Source of the DNA: Paenibacillus sp. NFR01
GTDB taxonomy: Bacteria; Bacillota; Bacilli; Paenibacillales; Paenibacillaceae
DNA: 64,000 bases
Reading direction: 5' to 3'
Assembly (NCBI RefSeq): GCF_900111565.1
Contig: NZ_FOIK01000004.1
Coordinates: forward strand, 124,001 to 188,000
Position numbers and translations under genes: made by a program
Shown: positions 58,093-64,000 of the stretch, piece by piece
Position numbering within the stretch: the stretch's first letter is position 1
How the letters are laid out: each line of letters begins with the position of its first letter
The notes under the pieces: generated by a model
The model's input: the letters and a program-made list of their open reading frames with translations, nothing else
The model's database searches: none
What the model was told of the DNA's origin: nothing

Positions 58093-59394
58093 ATGAACCC
58101 ACTGGCTGGACAATTGAACGAGAATATCAAGGCGGGCAACCAGCATGTCTACGAAATGCTCTCCGGGCTCGGCAGAGCGATTTATTTTCCTAAAGAGGGG
58201 ATTTTGAGCCAATCGGCGGAAGCGACGGCTCATGCCAAAAAGTACAATGCCACCATCGGGATTGCCACGGAAAAAGGCGTACCGATGCATCTGGATGTCA
58301 TTCAGAAGAAGCTTTCGGCATTCAGTCCGAAGGACCTGTACGGCTATGCGCCGCCTGCGGGCAAACCGGAGCTGCGCACCGTCTGGCGCGAGAAGATGCT
58401 GCGGGAAAATCCGTCCCTGGAAGGCAAGTCGTTCGGCAATCCGGTGGTTACCAACGCTTTGACCCATGGTCTTAGCATCGTGGCCGACCTGTTCGCCGAA
58501 GCGGGCGACGCCGTCATCTATCCGGACAAAAACTGGGAGAACTACGAGCTGACTTTCGGTATCCGCCGTCTGGCCGAGATCGTAAACTATCCGCTCTTCA
58601 CGGACGAAATGAAATTCAACAGCAAGGGGCTGCTGGAGGCGCTGCTCTCCCAAAAGGACCGCGGCAAAGCCATCGTTGTGCTGAATTTCCCGAATAACCC
58701 GACCGGATATACGCCGGGGCTCAAGGAAGGCGAAGAGATCGTCGAAGCGATCAAGACCGCCGCCGAAGCGGGAATCAACGTGGTTGCGGTATGCGACGAC
58801 GCGTATTTCGGGCTCTTTTTCGAGGATTCCTTGAAGGAATCGCTGTTCGGCCGCCTGGCGAACATTCACCCGCGCGTACTGGCCGTAAAGGTTGACGGCG
58901 CTACGAAGGAAGAATTCGTCTGGGGCTTCCGCGTCGGCTTTATCACCTATGCTTCGGAAGACAAGGAACTGCTCGCCGCACTGGAGCAAAAAACGCTCGG
59001 GATCATCCGTGCGACGATCTCCAGCGGAGCGCATCCATCGCAGACTTTTGTGCTCGAAGCGCTGAAGTCGCCGGAATTCGCGGATCAGAAGGAAGAGAAG
59101 TTCCAGATTATGAAGGGCCGGGCCAACAAGGTCAAAGCGCTGCTCGACAGCGGCAAATACGGCGACGACGTCTGGACTTATTATCCGTTCAACTCCGGGT
59201 ACTTCATGTGCCTTAAGCTGCACACCGTTGCGGCGGAAGAGCTGCGGCTGCATCTGATCCACAACTACGGCCTGGGCACGATCGCACTCGGAGAAACCGA
59301 TCTGCGCATCGCGTTCTCCTGCATCGAAGAGGAGCAGCTCGAGGACCTGTTTGATATGGTGTATGCCGGCATTCGCGATTTGGAGAAAAAATAG
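58093..59394 (+). CDS. Class I/II aminotransferase
   Basis: A 433-residue PLP-dependent enzyme of the aspartate aminotransferase fold. NFPNNPTGYTP holds the conserved Asn/Pro turn, VCDDAYFGLFF the cofactor-binding Asp and Tyr, and DGATKEEFVWGFRVGF the PLP Lys and phosphate-binding Arg. The ATG at 58093 is nine bases after GGAAGG; two earlier in-frame starts have poor spacing. Its substrate is unknown. It is followed by a strong terminator, with no close neighbours in the same orientation. Confidence 0.85.
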   Translation: MNPLAGQLNENIKAGNQHVYEMLSGLGRAIYFPKEGILSQSAEATAHAKKYNATIGIATEKGVPMHLDVIQKKLSAFSPKDLYGYAPPAGKPELRTVWREKMLRENPSLEGKSFGNPVVTNALTHGLSIVADLFAEAGDAVIYPDKNWENYELTFGIRRLAEIVNYPLFTDEMKFNSKGLLEALLSQKDRGKAIVVLNFPNNPTGYTPGLKEGEEIVEAIKTAAEAGINVVAVCDDAYFGLFFEDSLKESLFGRLANIHPRVLAVKVDGATKEEFVWGFRVGFITYASEDKELLAALEQKTLGIIRATISSGAHPSQTFVLEALKSPEFADQKEEKFQIMKGRANKVKALLDSGKYGDDVWTYYPFNSGYFMCLKLHTVAAEELRLHLIHNYGLGTIALGETDLRIAFSCIEEEQLEDLFDMVYAGIRDLEKK

Positions 59395-59418
59395 CGGGTA
59401 TTCCGCGCTGAAATAAGG

Positions 59419-59450
59419 CAGCCCCGGGTCCAATAAGGACTTGGGGCTGT
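59419..59450 (+). terminator. Terminator of the aminotransferase gene
   Basis: CAGCCCCGGGTCC pairs with GGACTTGGGGCTG (G-T pairs near the middle), followed by TTTTGCTTT. Confidence 0.85.
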
Positions 59451-59630
59451 TTTGCTTTGCATGCGGCATGCAGTGGACGGTCGTCGGAGCCGGAGAGAAC
59501 GCCCCCGCCAAGCTTTAACTGAGGCGACATGATCCGACGGCCTCTCTTGACTTTTCGCCTATATCGCCGCAAAAAATCAGTTTTTTGCCCCCGCTTGCGG
59601 CAATCGCCCATACACGATCTCCCCCCGGCA

Positions 59631-59640
59631 CATAGTATAC
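59631..59640 (+). promoter_or_regulatory. Sporulation-type promoter (-10) of yjcZ-like gene
   Basis: CATAGTATAC fits the sigma-K -10 pattern CATAnnnTA. An AC dinucleotide stands 17 bases upstream, the usual sigma-K -35. Confidence 0.5.
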
Positions 59641-59682
59641 GGTGTACTCCAGTACATCAACTCAAGCGAAAGGGGAATGAAC

Positions 59683-59793
59683 ATGAGCGAAGAAGCAAGA
59701 GGCGGATACGGATACGGTCCCTTCACTAGCACTGGCGCAATCCTGGTTCTCTTTATCCTGCTGGTTATCATCAGCCGTTCCCTCTTTGTTTAA
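59683..59793 (+). CDS. YjcZ-family small sporulation membrane protein
   Basis: A 36-residue protein: MSEEARGGYGYGPF, then one hydrophobic helix (TSTGAILVLFILLVIISRSLFV, residues 15-36). The GYGYG head with a single C-terminal membrane helix is the hallmark of YjcZ-type small proteins, made late in sporulation and often present in several copies in Bacillaceae. AAAGGGG stands seven bases upstream, and a sigma-K-like -10 precedes it. It is too short for most gene finders. Confidence 0.85.
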   Translation: MSEEARGGYGYGPFTSTGAILVLFILLVIISRSLFV

Positions 59794-59811
59794 TCGGAGG
59801 TAACCTCTCCC

Positions 59812-59872
59812 GGAAGAGAGCAGCTGCTCTCTTCCGCCTTGAACACTTTACGCCTGGGGCTCCAGGCGTAAT
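59812..59872. repeat. Two adjacent palindromic hairpins after yjcZ
   Basis: A perfect 24-base palindrome centred on CAGCTG (59812-59835) is followed by a TTACGCCTGG/CCAGGCGTAA hairpin at 59848-59872. Neither has a T-run; they may stabilise or terminate the short yjcZ message. Confidence 0.6.
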
Positions 59873-59951
59873 TGCGTGTTCGAATCCGTCATTCCCTGCC
59901 CGGCGGGAACCGGATGGATAGAGCGGCTCTTCCTTTCCACGTAGACTAACA

Positions 59952-59997
59952 AAAGACGCCCCTGAACGTAGCTGCAGCTTCGTTCAGGGGCGTCTTT
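59952..59997 (-). terminator. Bidirectional terminator of ecsAB
   Basis: AAAGACGCCCCTGAACG and its 17-base complement flank a GC-rich loop. T-rich flanks lie on both sides. It sits 25 bases past the ecsB stop. Confidence 0.9.
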
Positions 59998-60022
59998 GTG
60001 CAGTGAGGCAGCTTGCAGTGCG

Positions 60023-61246
60023 TTACAAATCGTCGTCATCCGCCGGTCCCGCCACCTTGCCGGCCATGCGGTTTTTCATCCAATAAACTGCAAGTATCCC
60101 GACCGCCAGAGTTCCCAGCACCTGAAGCGGACGCTGTGGCAGCGCCGCCAGCAGGGGCAGTCCGAGCGCCAGCGCGAGCACCAGATGGATGCGGAACGCA
60201 AGCTTCACCGTATTCCGGCCTTTGCTGCCTTCCGGCAGCGGATAGACCGTCAGCCAGAAGGACCCGCTGTGCAGTCTGCGCAGCGTAGAGAGCTGAATCC
60301 CGAGAATCAGCAGGAAAAATACATAGATTCCGCTGCCCGCATAACTCTCCCGGTTCCAGCCGACCAAGAACATGCCCAGCACCGCGATCCTCAGCACGAT
60401 GCCGAAGACATCGCCGCGGGCGAAGCTTTTGGTCAGCAGGAAACGGTAAGCTTCAGTGCGCCGCCAGGGGATACGGTTGCCAAGCCGGGACAGGTAGCGG
60501 CGGGCATAGACCCGCTGGCCCCGTCCGGGCACGTCGACGAACCAGCCGAGCACGAGCAGCGCCCGGTCGCCCTGTTCCCGCTCTCTGGCGATCAGCCGTT
60601 CCCACGGCACCGTGTGCCGCGCCGGAACAGCCAGGGCAGCGTAATAGGCGACCGCAAGCACGGCAATGAACAGCAGAGCGCGCAGCGGCGGCTGCCAGAA
60701 CCAAGCGGCAATCATCAGGCCGCAGACGGCCCAGCGCAGCAGAGAATAGGCGGCGGACGCCGGGCGGGAGACCATGGCCAGCTCGCGCCATAAGCCAAAG
60801 CTGGCGAGCAGCTTGACCAGCGCCATCAGCAGCAGGGTGGCGAGCAAGGCGCGGTGCGAAGTTTCGGTGCGTATGTACAAAGGCCATAACGTGACCAGCA
60901 CGAAAGCAAGCCGCAGCAGCTTCCATACATTGCCGCTAATCCATGAAGGGGCGAAATAATGCTTCATCTGGTGCTCCTGCGGCAGCAGGAAAATCGTGTC
61001 CGGCGTCTGCAGATACGTGCGGAAGCCGCTGAGCGCCGCGGCCGGGAGCATAAAGACCAGCATGATCCAGCGGATCGGCAGCCCTTCCGGGATATCGCGC
61101 AAAAGCGAAGTATACCAGGCCGAGAAGACAACCAGCAGCAGGATCAGCAGCATGGCCAGGCCGCTTTGGATGATGTAGCCCATGTAGGGCATCAGGCCGG
61201 CCATAAACCGGCTGCGCCGCTGCCGGCGCAGCTCCTTGAGATCCAT
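60023..61246 (-). CDS. ecsB: EcsB-like ABC transporter membrane subunit
   Basis: A 407-residue membrane protein of the EcsB family. Several hydrophobic helices are visible, such as residues 25-45 (IIQSGLAMLLILLLVVFSAW) and 60-77, with paired C-terminal helices. The soluble parts include TPDTIFLLPQEHQMKHYFAP. EcsAB in Bacillus affects protein secretion, sporulation and peptide handling via RasP. It follows ecsA by one base. The symbol rests on family and gene order. Confidence 0.8.
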   Translation of the reverse strand: MDLKELRRQRRSRFMAGLMPYMGYIIQSGLAMLLILLLVVFSAWYTSLLRDIPEGLPIRWIMLVFMLPAAALSGFRTYLQTPDTIFLLPQEHQMKHYFAPSWISGNVWKLLRLAFVLVTLWPLYIRTETSHRALLATLLLMALVKLLASFGLWRELAMVSRPASAAYSLLRWAVCGLMIAAWFWQPPLRALLFIAVLAVAYYAALAVPARHTVPWERLIAREREQGDRALLVLGWFVDVPGRGQRVYARRYLSRLGNRIPWRRTEAYRFLLTKSFARGDVFGIVLRIAVLGMFLVGWNRESYAGSGIYVFFLLILGIQLSTLRRLHSGSFWLTVYPLPEGSKGRNTVKLAFRIHLVLALALGLPLLAALPQRPLQVLGTLAVGILAVYWMKNRMAGKVAGPADDDDL

Positions 61247-61247
61247 A

Positions 61248-61994
61248 TTATTTCCCTCCCTGCACCAGTTCGTAGAAGAGCTGCTCCAGGCCGAGATTGC
61301 CGAAGCCGGCAGCGGCGTTCATCTGCGCCACCGTGCCCTCGGCAATCACTTTTCCCTGGTGCAGGACGATAAAGCGGTCGCAGTAGTTCTCGATGGTAGA
61401 GAGAATATGGGAGCTCAGCAGGATGGAGGAACCCGAATTCCGCAGCTCCAGCATGAAGTCGAGCAGCGAGCGGATGCCCAGCGGATCGAGGCCGAGGAAC
61501 GGCTCGTCGATCACATACAGCGCCGGCCGCGCCACGAAGGCGCACATGATCATCACTTTCTGCTTCATGCCTTTGGACAGATGGGTCGACAGAGTATCGA
61601 TTTTATCTTCCATATTAAAAAGTGCGGCCAGGCGGCGGAAGCGCGACTCGTAATCGGCCGGCTCTATGCCGTATGCCCTGGCGGTAAATTCGACATGCTC
61701 GCGGACCGTCATTTCATCGTACAGCAGCGGGGACTCCGGGACGAAGGACAACGCGCCGTGATAACTCTCCGGATCGCTGCCGCGCGTTTTGCCGAGTACC
61801 GTAATCTCGCCTTTATGCGGGGACATGAGCCCGAGGATATGCTTCATGGTGGTGCTTTTTCCCGCTCCGTTCAGGCCGATGAGGCCGACCATTTCGCCCG
61901 GCTTCACCTGAAGGCCGATGTCATGCAGCACCGGCTTGTTCAGGCTGTACCCGCCGCTCAAACCCGTAATGGACAATACGGGAGCTATGCTCAT
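61248..61994 (-). CDS. ecsA: EcsA-like ABC transporter ATPase
   Basis: A 248-residue ATPase with Walker A GLNGAGKST, an atypical signature LSKGMKQKVMI in place of LSGGQ, Walker B LYVIDEPFLGLDP and switch His SSHIL. The LSKGMKQK signature and SFVPESPLLYDEMTVREHVEF are characteristic of EcsA. It overlaps the helicase gene upstream by four bases and ends one base before ecsB, so three genes are co-transcribed. Confidence 0.9.
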   Translation of the reverse strand: MSIAPVLSITGLSGGYSLNKPVLHDIGLQVKPGEMVGLIGLNGAGKSTTMKHILGLMSPHKGEITVLGKTRGSDPESYHGALSFVPESPLLYDEMTVREHVEFTARAYGIEPADYESRFRRLAALFNMEDKIDTLSTHLSKGMKQKVMIMCAFVARPALYVIDEPFLGLDPLGIRSLLDFMLELRNSGSSILLSSHILSTIENYCDRFIVLHQGKVIAEGTVAQMNAAAGFGNLGLEQLFYELVQGGK

Positions 61995-63445
61995 ACACCG
62001 TCACCTCTTTGGGTTTTGTTCTTGAGCCATTTCGGCGCGCCCTTGTTCTTGCGCTCCAGCTCGCGCGCCTTGTCGCTGCGCGTTTTACGCGCGGGTGCCG
62101 CCCCAGGACGGGCGGACGCCTGCACCGGTGCCGCGCCGGGCTTCCGGCTGCGCGGCGCTTCCCCGCCCGCCGCGGACGTCTCCCGCGGCGGGTTAACGGC
62201 GGCGGCGCTGCCTCCCGTCGCCGCCGGGGCCTGCGGCCGCTTGCTTCCGGCCGCAGGATTTGCCCCGCGCGGCGCTGCAGCCTCCCGCGCGGCCGCTTCG
62301 CGCGCGGCGTCTTCGTCCAGCACCTTGCCGCCGCGCAGCACCCGCTCCTCGAGCGAGATGCCGAGCTCGCGGGCAAACTTGCGCATGATGAACGTCTGCT
62401 GCTCCGTCACGATCGTGACGGACAGCCCGCGGCGCCCCATGCGCCCCGTCCGTCCGGCGCGGTGCACGTAATGCTCCGCGTCAAAGGCCGGATCGAAGCT
62501 GACGACGAGCGGCAGATTCTCGATGTCCAAGCCCCGCGCGGCGACGTCGCTTGCCACCAGCACGCGGAACTTGCCTTCCCGGAAGCGCGCAAGCACATGG
62601 CTCCGCGTCACCTTGTCGGCGTCTCCATACAGCGCTGCCGCCGTCAGGCCTAAATAGTTCAGCTTCGATTCCACTTCGCCGATTATCTCCGTGTCGTTCA
62701 CGAACACGATCGCCCGCTGCGGATTGTAGTGCCGCAGAATCCGCCGCAGCATGTCTACCTTGTCCCGCTCCTGGGCGATCACGTAATGATGCTCCAGCCC
62801 CGTCGCTGTCATAACGCCGGGATCGATGCCGATCTCGGCCGGATTGTTCATCTCGCGTGCGGCCAGGCTGCGCGTCTCGGGACCCAGGGTCGCCGAGAGC
62901 ATGACGAGCTGGCGGGTGCGCAGCGCGCTGTCGACGATCTTCGTGACCTCGCCGGCGCCGCCGAGCTGGAACATCTGGTCGGCTTCGTCGAGCACAATCG
63001 TGCTTACCTCGTGCATCTTCAGTTTGCGCAGGCCGATCAGCTCGCGTACCCGGCCCGGCGTGCCGACGACAAGCTGCGGATGCTCGCGCAGCTTGTCGAT
63101 CTGCCGTTTGATCGCCGCGCCGCCGATCAGGCCCATGACGCGGAGTCCGCGATGGGCGCCGTAGCGCTCCGCTTCCCGTACGATTTGCATCGCCAGCTCC
63201 TGGGTCGGCGCCAGAATCAGCTTCTGCAGCGTTTTCCGCTCCGGATCGATTCCTTGAAGCAGCGGCAGCAGGTAAGCCAGCGTTTTGCCGGTCCCGGTCT
63301 GGGAGGCGGCCAGCACATCCCTGCCGTCCAGCAGCAGCGGGATCGTCTGCTCCTGCACCGGAGATGGGGCGGTAATGCCGAATTCCGACAACCTTGCAAC
63401 CAGGTCGTCCTGAATGCCGATTGCCGCAAAAGAAGCTTTAGTCAT
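61991..63445 (-). CDS. DEAD-box RNA helicase
   Basis: A 484-residue helicase. The motifs run in order: Q motif GITAPSPVQEQTIP, motif I ASQTGTGKT, Ia APTQELAMQ, Ib TPGRV, II VLDEADQ, III SATLG, IV/V VASDVAARGLDIE and VI HRAGRTGRMG. Residues 375-484 are a disordered Ala/Pro/Arg-rich tail with blocks such as REAAAREAAAPRGANPAAG, probably RNA binding. No DbpA-type RNA-recognition domain is present. It is the first gene of the operon with ecsAB. Confidence 0.9.
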   Translation of the reverse strand: MTKASFAAIGIQDDLVARLSEFGITAPSPVQEQTIPLLLDGRDVLAASQTGTGKTLAYLLPLLQGIDPERKTLQKLILAPTQELAMQIVREAERYGAHRGLRVMGLIGGAAIKRQIDKLREHPQLVVGTPGRVRELIGLRKLKMHEVSTIVLDEADQMFQLGGAGEVTKIVDSALRTRQLVMLSATLGPETRSLAAREMNNPAEIGIDPGVMTATGLEHHYVIAQERDKVDMLRRILRHYNPQRAIVFVNDTEIIGEVESKLNYLGLTAAALYGDADKVTRSHVLARFREGKFRVLVASDVAARGLDIENLPLVVSFDPAFDAEHYVHRAGRTGRMGRRGLSVTIVTEQQTFIMRKFARELGISLEERVLRGGKVLDEDAAREAAAREAAAPRGANPAAGSKRPQAPAATGGSAAAVNPPRETSAAGGEAPRSRKPGAAPVQASARPGAAPARKTRSDKARELERKNKGAPKWLKNKTQRGDGV

Positions 63446-63554
63446 AACAAATATTCATCCTTTTCGCTGGAGTTAATATCTACATTATATGCCAAAAAGG
63501 CCTCCCTACCAAATGGAAGCCCCGGACTTGCGTATGCGGTTTAAGTAAAGGGGG

Positions 63555-64000
63555 TTATTTCCGGTTCATCGCCTTATAGGTCAGCTTGTCCGCAAGCCGC
63601 GGAAACAGCCCGTAAAGCCGAATGCCGAAGGCCGCGAGGCGGGGAAGATCCACTTCCTCTTTGCCTTTCTCCATCAGGCGGACGATTTGTGAGGATACAT
63701 AGTCGGGTGTCATAATCATAGAAGCGACGCTTTGCTCGTATTTGCCGGACGGATCGGCAATCTTGAAGAATTCGGTTGCGATCGGTCCCGGATTCACCGC
63801 CGAAACGGTAATTCCGCTGTGCCGCAGTTCCTGGCGGAGCGCATTGGTAAAACCCAGCACCGCATGTTTGGTCGCCGTATACGCCGCCGAACGCGCCGTT
63901 CCGATCTTGCCGGCCATCGAAGCCACGTTGACGATCTGTCCGCTTCCGCGCTGCAGCATATGCGGCAGCACCGCTTTGGTACAGCGGACCGTTCCCATGT
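63555..64000 (-). CDS. Short-chain dehydrogenase/reductase, 5' end outside window
   Basis: The last 148 residues or so of an SDR are visible; the Rossmann nucleotide-binding start lies beyond the edge. The active site is intact: NVASMAGKIGT (catalytic Ser) and AAYTATKHAVLGFTNAL (Y-x-x-x-K), with NPGPIATEFF typical of classical SDRs. The C-terminus (RLAAFGIRLYGLFPRLADKLTYKAMNRK) resembles DltE/YqjQ-like fatty or surface-lipid SDRs. The substrate is not predictable. Confidence 0.85.
   Translation of the reverse strand, partial: MGTVRCTKAVLPHMLQRGSGQIVNVASMAGKIGTARSAAYTATKHAVLGFTNALRQELRHSGITVSAVNPGPIATEFFKIADPSGKYEQSVASMIMTPDYVSSQIVRLMEKGKEEVDLPRLAAFGIRLYGLFPRLADKLTYKAMNRK

Noticed and set aside
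1..64000. tRNA, rRNA, integrase or insertion sequence
   Set aside because: None was recognised on either strand, so there is no direct evidence that the glycan locus sits on a mobile island.

Overview
This window comes from a high-GC, endospore-forming Gram-positive of the Paenibacillus type. Typical features are strong GGAGG ribosome binding sites with occasional GTG/TTG starts, a near-exact GerE, and YheC/YheD, CgeB-like, YhcN/YlaJ, YjcZ and Spo0E-family sporulation proteins. No rRNA, tRNA, CRISPR array, integrase or transposase was seen. The species cannot be fixed from the sequence alone.

Layout. 1-8.6 kb holds a truncated YcdB/YcdC secreted protein, a three-gene NMT1/SsuA-type ABC importer, a 59-residue orphan gene and an unexplained two-gene operon, then gerE. 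8.8-13.05 kb is a Fur-box-controlled ferrous iron uptake operon (efeO-efeB-efeU). 13.3-16.7 kb has three palindromic hairpins inside the remnant of a HIT-family gene, then an RpiR regulator with nagB and nagA for amino-sugar catabolism. 16.8-17.9 kb carries a YhcN-like lipoprotein split by a collagen-like insert.

The centre (18-51 kb) is dominated by what looks like a spore-surface glycosylation locus. A long minus-strand series runs cgeB-like, cgeB-like, glycosyltransferase, UDP-GlcNAc 2-epimerase, capE-like dehydratase, rmlD-like reductase, epimerase, glycosyltransferase, methyltransferase, two glycosyltransferases. A second minus-strand series (44.3-39.6 kb) runs three glycosyltransferases, a sugar nucleotidyltransferase, three related small helical proteins and a very basic small protein. 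Beside it lies a 1763-residue protein built almost entirely of decapeptide repeats, a good candidate for the structural backbone or glycan acceptor. Several of these proteins carry polyarginine tails, and three share a tandem G-aromatic tetrad motif, suggesting a co-localised assembly. Between the two series lie an AAA ATPase, a Spo0E-like protein, a WsfD-like membrane protein, an LTA-synthase-like sulfatase, an ECF sigma/anti-sigma pair, and an amidohydrolase behind a guanine-type purine riboswitch.

51-64 kb is mostly housekeeping: psd, gpmA, an AraC regulator, a MocR-type regulator lacking its PLP lysine, a NimA-like flavoprotein, an aminotransferase, yjcZ, ecsAB, a DEAD-box helicase and a truncated SDR. 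Intergenic DNA here holds repeat families: a 66-bp tandem repeat and a four-copy inverted CTAACGGACATCAG element.
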